Source: Carboxylicivirga marina (GTDB taxonomy: Bacteria; Bacteroidota; Bacteroidia; Bacteroidales; Marinilabiliaceae). Taken from it: 64,000 bases of DNA. The translations under genes were made by a program, and so were the position numbers. This document shows positions 9,004 through 16,798 of the stretch, piece after piece (the first letter of the stretch is position 1; each line of letters begins with the position of its first letter). The DNA is taken from contig NZ_JAENRR010000004.1 in assembly GCF_016612505.1 (NCBI RefSeq), forward strand, positions 109,899 to 173,898. The letters are read 5' to 3'. Under the pieces are notes generated by a model. That model did no database searches. It was not told the DNA's origin and was given only the letters and a program-made list of their open reading frames with translations.

Positions 9004-10965
9004 TTATACAATTGTTCGTCCGCCCAGTTCTTTAGAAATGTGTGCCAATACCTGTTGCCAGGTTGTTAGCTCCTGCATTAGTTCCATTAAGCCATCGGCA
9101 TTTCCAGAGGCTTCCATTTGCTGCAGTTGTTGGCGCTTCTCTTTAAGAACCGTTTTTACTTTTTTCCATTTGAGCTCCATCACAATCTTTGGAACCAGAT
9201 CGGGTAATTTCTCTTCGGCATGAGTAACCACACCGAACTTTTCATGAATCTTACTTAAATCGTGCTCTTTACCTATTAAATCAGATGCCAGCTTGCTTAG
9301 TTCAGGATCTGAGTTATTCACAAAAAACTTAAGGGCAGTAGCATCAGAAGTTCCAATGGCGGCATCGTAGGCCTCCATCATTTTGTTGTAAGCCGGATTA
9401 TTACTCATCAGATCATCTTGCTTGAGCTCATGCAAAATATATTGTCCAACTGAAACCTTATCTTCTTCATCGGGATTTACCGGACGCTCACCAAACTTTA
9501 CCAAAAAGCGTAATATCTCACGTTCTTCCAGTTCAAAGGGATTAACAGTTACATTGGGTGCTTGTTGCGTACCAGGCCCAGATGATGGCTGATTAAATAT
9601 TTCTGGTGGCGGCTCGTTTGATGGCCTTGGCGCACTTCGCCTGAAATCCTCTTCCTGCTTCTTCTTTTGCAGCTTACCGGTTTCCTGCATCAACACCCGT
9701 TCATCAACTTTCAGCAGCGTACTACATTCTTTCACATATACCGAACGCGTGATAGTATCTGGTATAATCGAAATACTGCGTACAATATCCTGAATCAGTT
9801 GTGCTTTTTTGATTGGATCGTTCTGAGCATCGGCCAGCAACAGCGAAGTTTTAAACTTGATAAAATCCTGCTGATGCTCCTCAATGTATTTTATTAGCTG
9901 CTCTTCATTACGTTCTTTGGCAAAAGTATCCGGGTCTTCACCATCGGGCAGAAGCAAAACTTTCACATTCATGCCCTCGGCCAAAACAAGGTCGATACCT
10001 CGCAGTGATGCTTTTAATCCGGCTGGGTCACCGTCGTAAATAATCGTGATGTTCTTAGTAAAACGGGCAATCAATCGTATTTGATCTGATGTTAAGGCCG
10101 TTCCTGATGATGCCACCACATTACTTATACCCGCCTGATGAAAAGATAATACATCGGTATAACCTTCTACCAGATAGCAGCGATCTTTACGGGTTATCTC
10201 CTGCTTAGCATGGTAAATTCCATATAGCACCCTGCTTTTGTGGTAAATCTCTGACTCGGGTGAGTTCAGGTATTTAGCGGTCTTCTTATCATTTTTAAGT
10301 ATACGACCACCAAAGGCAATAACCTTACCGGCTAAACTATGAATGGGAAACATGACCCGACCGCGAAATCGATCGGCCTGGTAATTATCGCGAACGATAG
10401 TCAACCCGGTTTTCTCGAGATACTCCAGTTTATAACTTTGCTTCAGTGCCTCTTTGGTTAAAGCATCTCGCTGCTCGGGCGAATAACCTAACTGAAACTT
10501 CTCAATAATATCATCGCGAAAACCACGGCTTCTAAAGTAGCTAAGCCCAACTGACTTGCCTTCATCCGTTTCTGTTAAGTTCTTACTAAAAAACTGACCG
10601 GCATACTCGCTGGTCACCATCATACTTTCACGTTCGTTCTTCTGCTTTAGCTGTTCAGGCGAATACTCTTCTTCCTCAATGTGTATATTGAACTTATTAC
10701 CTAAATGCTTGATGGCATCCACAAAGGAAAGTTGATCGTGCTTCATTACAAAGTTGAGCGCGTTGCCCCCTTCTCCACATCCAAAACACTTAAAAATTCC
10801 TTTGTGCGGCGAAACGGTAAAAGATGGCGTTTTCTCGTTGTGAAACGGACAGTTACCGAGGTAATTTATTCCCCTACGACGCAAGGTTACATAATCAGAC
10901 ACAACTTCAATAATCTGACTATTGGCTGTTTCCAGCACTTTATCTACGGTAACCTGTTCTATCAT
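9004..10965 (-). CDS. dnaG: DNA primase
   Basis: The 653-aa product makes RNA primers at the replication fork. The CHC2-type zinc ligands are visible as C39, H42, C60 and C63 (CPFHNEKTPSF...FKCFGCG). The catalytic core follows, with the TOPRIM segment (CYLVEGYTDVLSFHQAG, then IIYDGDPAGLKAS) at about residues 260-320. The C-terminal region after a Pro-rich linker (about 445-475) is the helicase-interacting part. Length is normal for Bacteroidota DnaG. The upstream region is shared with the divergent sirtuin gene. Confidence 0.96.
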   Translation of the reverse strand: MIEQVTVDKVLETANSQIIEVVSDYVTLRRRGINYLGNCPFHNEKTPSFTVSPHKGIFKCFGCGEGGNALNFVMKHDQLSFVDAIKHLGNKFNIHIEEEEYSPEQLKQKNERESMMVTSEYAGQFFSKNLTETDEGKSVGLSYFRSRGFRDDIIEKFQLGYSPEQRDALTKEALKQSYKLEYLEKTGLTIVRDNYQADRFRGRVMFPIHSLAGKVIAFGGRILKNDKKTAKYLNSPESEIYHKSRVLYGIYHAKQEITRKDRCYLVEGYTDVLSFHQAGISNVVASSGTALTSDQIRLIARFTKNITIIYDGDPAGLKASLRGIDLVLAEGMNVKVLLLPDGEDPDTFAKERNEEQLIKYIEEHQQDFIKFKTSLLLADAQNDPIKKAQLIQDIVRSISIIPDTITRSVYVKECSTLLKVDERVLMQETGKLQKKKQEEDFRRSAPRPSNEPPPEIFNQPSSGPGTQQAPNVTVNPFELEEREILRFLVKFGERPVNPDEEDKVSVGQYILHELKQDDLMSNNPAYNKMMEAYDAAIGTSDATALKFFVNNSDPELSKLASDLIGKEHDLSKIHEKFGVVTHAEEKLPDLVPKIVMELKWKKVKTVLKEKRQQLQQMEASGNADGLMELMQELTTWQQVLAHISKELGGRTIV

Positions 10966-11062
10966 CTATAAGGAATAATTTGTCGTTTTTAAGCAGTTTA
11001 CAAAGATAGAAAAATAAGCCATTTCTAAATGGCTGAAAATGCATAACGCAGGTCAATTCATG

Positions 11063-11093
11063 TTTGATTACTCAATGTTTTCATTTACTTTTA
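11063..11093 (+). promoter_or_regulatory. Putative Bacteroidota-type promoter of the sirtuin gene
   Basis: TTTG at 11063-11066 is followed after 19 bp by TACTTTTA at 11086-11093, one base off the TAnnTTTG -7 consensus known in Bacteroidota. It lies about 25 bp before the ATG at 11118 and argues against the upstream TTG at 11064 being the start. Confidence 0.45.
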
Positions 11094-11117
11094 TCTGAGG
11101 TTTCAAAGCTAATACTA

Positions 11118-11807
11118 ATGAATAAAAGGAAGTTGGTTGTTTTAACAGGTGCCGGCATCAGTGCCGAAAGTGGTATTAAAACATTTAGAGAAAATAATGG
11201 TTTGTGGGAAAACCATGATGTAACTGAGGTTGCCAGCCCTGAGGGTTGGGCAAAAGACCCGCATTTGGTATTAGATTTTTATAATCAACGACGCAAGCAG
11301 CTTCTTAAATGCGCACCCAATGGCGCTCATCTTGGCTTGGTCGAGTTAGAGAAGCATTTCGATGTAGAAATTATCACACAAAATGTGGATGACCTCCATG
11401 AGCAAGCCGGAAGTTCTCATGTGCTTCATCTGCATGGTGAACTTAAGAAAGTTAGAAGTACTAAAGATGAGTCATTGATATACGAACTGGATGGCTGGGA
11501 ACTTAAATGGGGCGACACCTGCGAAAAAGGTGCTCAACTCCGACCACACATTGTTTGGTTTGGTGAAGCAGTGCCCGCCATGGAAGCCGCCATTGATATA
11601 ACAGAGCAGGCTAGCATTTTTGTAGTGGTAGGAACATCATTAAATGTGTACCCTGCAGCTGGTTTATTAAATTATGTACCGGAAGGGGTACCAATATATA
11701 TTATCGATCCAAATCTACCAGCATATACTCCAAATCCAAATATTACGTTTATACAAGAGAACGGTACTGTAGGTCTACCAAAACTAATAAGCGAACTAAC
11801 AAACTAA
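11118..11807 (+). CDS. cobB: NAD-dependent protein deacylase (Sir2 family)
   Basis: The 229-aa sirtuin removes acyl groups from lysine using NAD. Visible motifs are GAGISAESGI (11-20), TQNVDDLHEQAG (88-98) and the catalytic HLHGE with H106. Y55 and R58 (FYNQRR) correspond to the Tyr-x-x-Arg pair that in SIRT5 and E. coli CobB favours succinyl and malonyl lysine. The usual four zinc Cys are missing: the region between H106 and the next conserved block has a single Cys (GDTCEKG). Zinc-less sirtuins of this kind occur in this phylum. I chose the ATG at 11118 over an in-frame TTG at 11064 because the latter overlaps the probable -33 box. Confidence 0.9.
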   Translation: MNKRKLVVLTGAGISAESGIKTFRENNGLWENHDVTEVASPEGWAKDPHLVLDFYNQRRKQLLKCAPNGAHLGLVELEKHFDVEIITQNVDDLHEQAGSSHVLHLHGELKKVRSTKDESLIYELDGWELKWGDTCEKGAQLRPHIVWFGEAVPAMEAAIDITEQASIFVVVGTSLNVYPAAGLLNYVPEGVPIYIIDPNLPAYTPNPNITFIQENGTVGLPKLISELTN

Positions 11808-11811
11808 ACCA

Positions 11812-12462
11812 ATGCGTAAACTATTTTTAACCCTATTCATTGTTTCTCTTACTATCATCTCATCGGCGCAAGAGTTTAGAGCCGGGCCTTTGTTAGGAAC
11901 CTCGTTTTCGCAGGTTGATGGTGATAATTATGTAGGTTATAATAAAGTTGGCTTAAACCTTGGCGCATTTGTTAGCCGACAAGTTGGGGAAAAATGGGAA
12001 GTTCAGCTCGACATTGAATATATGCAGAAAGGCAGCCGGGAAGCGCCTAAACCTGATAAAGGCCATTACGATGATTATAAAATTGCCCTTTCGTATATTC
12101 AGTTTCCGGTAGTGGCAAGATATCGTCACAAACAATTTTCGGGTGAAGCAGGCCTTTCAATAGGGGCTTTGCTTAGTAGCAATGAAGAAATTGACGGGAC
12201 ACCTATTGAAGATTTTCCACAGTATGATCCTGTACCATTCGAAAATATGGAATGGGCCACTGTATTTGGATTAAACTACCATATTAACGATCGCTTGTGG
12301 ATAAATGCGCGTTGGTTGTATTCAATCAACCGCATTCGCATTCCTTATGACGGTGAGATACCGGTTTATAATCCAAAACCGCACTGGTTTAGTCGCAAAC
12401 CCGGTCAATACAATAATAACTTTGTAGTAACGGCTTATTACGCCATTAACAAACTTTTATAA
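11812..12462 (+). CDS. Outer-membrane beta-barrel protein (PorT-like)
   Basis: A 216-aa secreted protein with a signal peptide ending SSAQ, followed by a small eight-stranded-type barrel pattern (FRAGPLLGTSFSQVDGDNYVGY, GLNLGAFVSRQV, VQLDIEYMQKGS). It begins 4 bp after the sirtuin stop and is likely co-transcribed with it. It is not closely similar to the barrel pair at 3.6-6.4 kb. Its stop codon (12460-12462) directly abuts the stop of the convergent comF-like gene. Confidence 0.75.
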   Translation: MRKLFLTLFIVSLTIISSAQEFRAGPLLGTSFSQVDGDNYVGYNKVGLNLGAFVSRQVGEKWEVQLDIEYMQKGSREAPKPDKGHYDDYKIALSYIQFPVVARYRHKQFSGEAGLSIGALLSSNEEIDGTPIEDFPQYDPVPFENMEWATVFGLNYHINDRLWINARWLYSINRIRIPYDGEIPVYNPKPHWFSRKPGQYNNNFVVTAYYAINKLL

Positions 12463-13167
12463 CACGGCACAGGCAATAGTGGCCACACTTACTTTTACAT
12501 TATCAATGGTGCTTAACTGATTAACGCATGCTTCCAAAGTTGAGCCAGTTGTAACAACATCATCAATCAGCAATATGTGCTTACCAGCAAGGTTTTCAGG
12601 AGATTTCACCCTAAATATACTTTCGACATTTTGCCATCGTTCAAAACGCCCCTTTCTGGTTTGTGATGAGGTATAAGTATTTCGGACTACATCAGAGACA
12701 TTAACCGGCACTTTCATTATTTCGGCCATTCCGTTGGCGATAACCTCAGCCTGATTAAAGCCTCTCTTAATTTTTTTCTTAGGATGAAGCGGGATTGGTA
12801 TAATTTCATCATAGCTATTATCGCCATTTCGGACAATAGTTTTAGCTAACTGCCTTCCTAATTCTTCTCCTAATTTGATATTACCCCGGTATTTTACTTC
12901 ATGCAACAAGCGCTGTACCCGTTCACCTTTTTTGTAAAAAAAGAGAGCATATGCCTGGTTTATTCGACAGCGTCCCCACATCATAATTGAAATTTGATTG
13001 TCGTGCGGTCTTTTCTCGAAGTGCGTTCTGGGCAATCGACGAATACACATTTGGCATATTTCAATTTCGTTCTTAAACAGATGTGTACCACAAGATATGC
13101 AAACAGGTGGGAAAAATAAATCTCCTACGGCTGAAACTACATCGTTGACACGTTTAATAAAATGCAT
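12457..13167 (-). CDS. ComF family phosphoribosyltransferase-like protein
   Basis: The 236-aa product has an N-terminal zinc-ribbon (C23, C26, C38, C41: CISCG...CQMC) and a C-terminal PRTase fold with the PRPP-binding signature ILLIDDVVTTGSTLEA near residues 200-215. This is the ComF/GntX architecture. In naturally competent bacteria ComF takes part in handling incoming single-stranded DNA, but the family is also present in bacteria not known to be competent. No other competence genes are visible nearby. Confidence 0.88.
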   Translation of the reverse strand: MHFIKRVNDVVSAVGDLFFPPVCISCGTHLFKNEIEICQMCIRRLPRTHFEKRPHDNQISIMMWGRCRINQAYALFFYKKGERVQRLLHEVKYRGNIKLGEELGRQLAKTIVRNGDNSYDEIIPIPLHPKKKIKRGFNQAEVIANGMAEIMKVPVNVSDVVRNTYTSSQTRKGRFERWQNVESIFRVKSPENLAGKHILLIDDVVTTGSTLEACVNQLSTIDNVKVSVATIACAVL

Positions 13168-13284
13168 ATTGTCAGGTTTTTATACAAATTATTCAAGCCG
13201 TTTGAGAATGTCAAATAATCTGGAGTTAACAAAGCCTTAATCATCAAATAAAAACTACTTAACGATTACATAACATTCGTCCTA

Positions 13285-13292
13285 TACATTTG
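13285..13292 (+). promoter_or_regulatory. -7 box (TAnnTTTG) of the interrupted secreted gene
   Basis: TACATTTG at 13285-13292 is a perfect match to the Bacteroidota -7 consensus, 24 bp before the ATG at 13317. No clear -33 TTG was found at the usual distance. The still-intact promoter suggests that the gene's inactivation, if real, is recent. Confidence 0.45.
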
Positions 13293-13316
13293 CATTGTAA
13301 CATTAATGATAAGATT

Positions 13317-13667
13317 ATGAAGACATCGATTATTATATTAGTTGCTTTCCTATATGTTGGAGTTTCAACAATTAAAGCTGAAAAGGAAAAAGTTTCTACA
13401 GAAACAACAACCACATTAACTACCTCCATTTCTGGAACAATTACAGACGCTGCAACGGGCGAAAGCCTGGTTGGCGTGAAGGTAGTTTTAAACGAACTTA
13501 ATACTACAGTATAAACTGACTTTGATGGTAACTTTGAATTTACAGGTGTTACCAATGGAAGCTACACAGTTTCTACTGACTATGTTTCTTACAAAACAGA
13601 TGAATCACTTTCGATTGACACAAAAAAGAGCAAGGAACTACAAATTGCTTTGAAATCTTATATGTAA
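13317..13667 (+). pseudogene. Small secreted CarboxypepD-reg-like protein interrupted by in-frame TAA
   Basis: From the ATG at 13317 the frame encodes a signal peptide and the start of a carboxypeptidase-regulatory-like beta-sandwich (SISGTITDAATGESLVGVKV), then hits TAA at 13512-13514. The same frame continues without further defects for 50 codons (TDFDGNFEFTGVTNGSYTV, then VSYKT) to a second stop at 13665-13667, finishing the domain exactly as expected. A TAT or TAC codon (Tyr) would restore the usual NTTVYTDFDGNF-type pattern. This is a single nonsense change (or a sequencing error) in a 116-codon gene. A promoter and a terminator are both intact. Such small standalone proteins are common in the phylum, with unknown roles. 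Confidence 0.75.
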
Positions 13668-13687
13668 GGAAGGTATTTATAGAATAC

Positions 13688-13722
13688 AAAAAAGAGCGAC
13701 GGATTTGATCGCTCTTTTTTTG
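13688..13722. terminator. Bidirectional rho-independent terminator
   Basis: GAGCGA (13694-13699) pairs with TCGCTC (13709-13714), extended by A-run/T-run pairing on both sides. T tails are present in both directions, serving the interrupted secreted gene and the convergent MORN gene. Confidence 0.85.
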
Positions 13723-13744
13723 TTATAGCTAAACTCTAACTTTT

Positions 13745-14200
13745 TTAATACTTTTTTGTTCCAACTACCTTTCCAGTCTCATCCCAAATAGTCCAAATGC
13801 TATCTTTGTGGCCATCGTTATAAGACATCTCATAACGTTTTACGCCATTTTCATCCCAAATAAACCACTTGCCATGTTTCTTTCCACTTTTGTAACTGGC
13901 CACACCGGTTTTTTCACCGCTTGCTTGATAGGTCGTCCAAACACCATCCATCTTATTATCTAAATAAGAACGAATTTCTTTGGTTTTTCCATTCTCGAAA
14001 TAAATGGTCGTAAGCCCACTTTTCAGGCCTTCAACAACATTCATCTCCACTTTCTTACTTCCAGATTCGTAATATTCAACATATAATCCTGAATACAACT
14101 GATTGTTCTGATCGTAAAATTTGTTTTCTTTTTCGGTTAGCTGTGCATTAGCTACAATCGAACCAAATACCATTAGAATTACGAATACTAACTTGTTCAT
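13745..14200 (-). CDS. Secreted MORN-repeat protein (YwqK-like)
   Basis: A 151-aa protein with a signal peptide ending VANAQ and at least four MORN-type repeats of about 22 residues (YYESGSKKVEMNV, YFENGKTKEIRSYL, YQASGEKTGVASYKSGKKHG, WDENGVKRYEMSYNDGHKD, WDETGKVV). This composition is called YwqK family in databases, although most Bacteroidota members are exported and are not antitoxins. Function unknown. Confidence 0.75.
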   Translation of the reverse strand: MNKLVFVILMVFGSIVANAQLTEKENKFYDQNNQLYSGLYVEYYESGSKKVEMNVVEGLKSGLTTIYFENGKTKEIRSYLDNKMDGVWTTYQASGEKTGVASYKSGKKHGKWFIWDENGVKRYEMSYNDGHKDSIWTIWDETGKVVGTKKY

Positions 14201-14292
14201 AAGGCCTCCAATTTTTTTACGTTTATACTAATCCCAAAAGTCCTGTGTGTATACTTTCTTCGTATCAATATCACGTACGAAAACCCCATTGA

Positions 14293-14309
14293 GTTAACGC
14301 AAAGTTAAC
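14293..14309. promoter_or_regulatory. Duplicated GTTAAC palindrome, possible operator
   Basis: Two copies of the 6-bp palindrome GTTAAC (14293-14298 and 14304-14309) are separated by 5 bp, giving an 11-bp centre-to-centre distance (about one helical turn). They lie about 100 bp upstream of the minus-strand MORN gene. Function is only suggested by symmetry and position. Confidence 0.25.
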
Positions 14310-14400
14310 ATTTAATTTACGCTGAGTAAAGATTCATGCTCATTTTTAGTTATTTCTGTTGCGTAACAGCTTTTACTATCAAAAATAATAGTGCATTTAG

Positions 14401-15252
14401 TTAGTCATTATTTTGCGTTACCTCCCTTAGTGTAGGTGTTTTATCAGCTACAATTCCTTTTTCTGTTTTTGTTAAAACACAACATTCGGTATTAATGTCA
14501 TGCTCAAAAAAAAGTGCAATCCCATTTTCAACAGCTTCTACTAAAAATGCTTTCTTTTCTTCGATACTAATTAAAGGACTAGTATCATAGGCAGACACCC
14601 ATGGCAAACGAATACTTGGCAAAACAGGAATTAGATCACCCATAAATGCCAGTTTACCATTGTTATGGTGAATAATTGGCAACATATTACCAGCGGTGTG
14701 TCCATTTAGCAATTTAATTTCGATGCCTGGTATGATGATTCCGTCCTCCTCTATAAGATTTATGAGTCCGGCATTGTAAACCGGCATCATATTATCAGGG
14801 AAATAAACAACTCCTTCGCGACTATTGGGCTTTATGTAATTATCCCATTGAATTTTAGAAACCCAGTGTGCGGCATTAGCAAAAGTCACTTTGGCTTTAT
14901 TGTCATCGTCATAATAAACACATCCACCACAATGATCCCAATGCAAATGCGTGAGTACAACATCAGTAATATCATCTGGCGAATAACCTTCCTTCGCAAG
15001 TGAATCTATCAAGCTAGCTTCACCATTTAAACGATGCCACGAAAAGAACTTATCACTCTGTTTTGTACCCGCTCCAGTGTCAATTAACACTTTTCTGTTG
15101 CCCATGTCAATCAACAGGCATCGCATAGCGAGGTTACAATAATTATCCTCATCTACCGGATAATGCTTTTGCCACATCATTTTAGGAATAACACCAAACA
15201 AGGCACCTCCATCAGCCATAAAATTACCGGTCTCTATTTTAATCAACTTCAT
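14401..15252 (-). CDS. MBL-fold metallo-hydrolase
   Basis: A 283-aa metallo-beta-lactamase-fold hydrolase. The metal-binding motif HLHWDHCGG is at about residues 100-108, with further ligands in HTAGNMLP and MGDL. No signal peptide is seen, so it is cytoplasmic. I start at the internal ATG (15252, MKLIKIETGNF) because the family begins there and the ten residues before it do not look conserved. The substrate cannot be inferred; lactonases and quorum-quenching enzymes are among its relatives. Confidence 0.85.
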   Translation of the reverse strand: MKLIKIETGNFMADGGALFGVIPKMMWQKHYPVDEDNYCNLAMRCLLIDMGNRKVLIDTGAGTKQSDKFFSWHRLNGEASLIDSLAKEGYSPDDITDVVLTHLHWDHCGGCVYYDDDNKAKVTFANAAHWVSKIQWDNYIKPNSREGVVYFPDNMMPVYNAGLINLIEEDGIIIPGIEIKLLNGHTAGNMLPIIHHNNGKLAFMGDLIPVLPSIRLPWVSAYDTSPLISIEEKKAFLVEAVENGIALFFEHDINTECCVLTKTEKGIVADKTPTLREVTQNND

Positions 15253-15408
15253 TTGCTTTGCTTTTTGGTTTATTAAGTACATTTACAATTATAAAATACA
15301 AAAGCCCGCCTAAGGTAGGTATTTAGAGGTAGACAACTAATTATTCACAACCGGTCTGAGCGATTAAATTTTATGTCGAAATCGGGTTATCAGTAAATAA
15401 AGACGAAT

Positions 15409-16761
15409 ATGAGAGTTCATTTTATTGCAATTGGCGGTAGTGCCATGCACAATTTGGCGATTGCCCTACATTTAAAAGGTTTTAATGTAACAGGCTCGGA
15501 TGATGAAATTTTTGAACCATCAAAGTCACGCCTCAACAAACATGGTTTATTGCCCAAAACTGAAGGATGGAAGCCGCAAATTATTACCGATGAACTCGAT
15601 GCCATCATATTAGGCATGCATGCCCGAAAAGATAACCCGGAGCTATTAAGAGCCCAGGAATTAGGCCTTAAGATATATTCTTACCCTGAGTATTTATATG
15701 AACAAACAAAAGATAAAAGACGCGTTGTGATTGGCGGGAGTCATGGCAAAACAACTACAACCGCCATGGTGATGCATGTATTGCAACAACTTAATATGGA
15801 TTTTGATTACATGGTAGGGGCCCAATTAGAAGGTTTCGATACCATGGTGAAACTCACCAAAGATGCACCTATAGCAGTGTTCGAAGGCGATGAGTATTTA
15901 TCATCTCCCATTGATTTAACACCTAAATTCCATTGGTATAAGCCGCATGTAGCTATGCTTACCGGAATTGCCTGGGATCATATGAATGTTTTTCCAACCT
16001 GGGAAAATTATACTAGCCAATTCACAAAATTTGCTGATAGCATCGAGGGAAATGGAACATTAATCTATTTTGATGATGATGATGAACTTGAAATCATTGC
16101 CAGTAAGCAAAGTCAAATTCAAACCATTGCATACAATACTATTGATAGCACTAATGTTGATGGACAAACCATAGTGCAGTGGGATGGACAGAGTTACCCT
16201 ATGGAGATATTCGGTAATCATAATCTCCAAAATCTAAATGGTGCACGATTGGTCTGTAATCAATTGGGTATTGATGATGATACGTTTCTAAAAGCCATGC
16301 AAAGTTTTAAAGGTGCAGCCAAGCGCCTTCAACTCCTAAAGAAAAATGACACAGCGAATATTTATTTGGATTTTGCGCATTCACCAAGCAAACTTAAGGC
16401 AACAACATCGGCCATGAAACAGCAATTTACCAAGCGCAAACTGATTGCTGTAATGGAATTACATACGTTTAGCAGTTTGAACAAAGACTTTTTACCACAA
16501 TATAAAAATACCATGGATGAAGCTGATAAGGCCGTCGTCTTTTTTAATCCTGAAGTATTAAAACATAAAAAGCTACCCAAAATCACAGAGCAGGATGTGC
16601 TATCAGCTTTTGGCCGAAAAGATTTAAAGGTGCTAACAGATTCGAACGAATTAGTAACCTGGTTAAAAGCGCAAGATTATGATTCGACAAACCTATTAAT
16701 TATGACTTCCGGTAATTTCTCGGGTCTTGACATCAAACAGTTGACCTCCGAATTGATATAA
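15409..16761 (+). CDS. mpl: UDP-N-acetylmuramate:L-alanyl-gamma-D-glutamyl-meso-diaminopimelate ligase
   Basis: The 450-aa cytoplasmic ligase recycles the murein tripeptide onto UDP-MurNAc. It is a Mur-ligase family protein: the N-terminal Rossmann segment starts MRVHFIAIGGSAMHNLAIAL, the ATP-binding loop is GGSHGKTTTTAM at about residues 108-119, and the central domain contains FEGDEYLSS. The N-terminal GGSAMHNLA form is typical of Mpl rather than MurC. Length is as expected for Mpl. Confidence 0.93.
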   Translation: MRVHFIAIGGSAMHNLAIALHLKGFNVTGSDDEIFEPSKSRLNKHGLLPKTEGWKPQIITDELDAIILGMHARKDNPELLRAQELGLKIYSYPEYLYEQTKDKRRVVIGGSHGKTTTTAMVMHVLQQLNMDFDYMVGAQLEGFDTMVKLTKDAPIAVFEGDEYLSSPIDLTPKFHWYKPHVAMLTGIAWDHMNVFPTWENYTSQFTKFADSIEGNGTLIYFDDDDELEIIASKQSQIQTIAYNTIDSTNVDGQTIVQWDGQSYPMEIFGNHNLQNLNGARLVCNQLGIDDDTFLKAMQSFKGAAKRLQLLKKNDTANIYLDFAHSPSKLKATTSAMKQQFTKRKLIAVMELHTFSSLNKDFLPQYKNTMDEADKAVVFFNPEVLKHKKLPKITEQDVLSAFGRKDLKVLTDSNELVTWLKAQDYDSTNLLIMTSGNFSGLDIKQLTSELI

Positions 16762-16773
16762 ACTAATAATTAT

Positions 16774-16798
16774 GAGTTGTAGCCCAAAACTACAACTC
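16774..16798. terminator. Convergent hairpin, possible terminator
   Basis: A perfect 9-bp stem GAGTTGTAG / CTACAACTC (16774-16782 with 16790-16798) lies between the convergent mpl and SpoIIE-type genes and overlaps the stop codon of the latter. There is no good T tract, so termination by it is uncertain. Confidence 0.4.

Noticed and set aside
12457..13167. ComF as evidence of a competence locus
   Set aside because: No other competence genes are nearby, and ComF-like proteins occur in non-competent bacteria.
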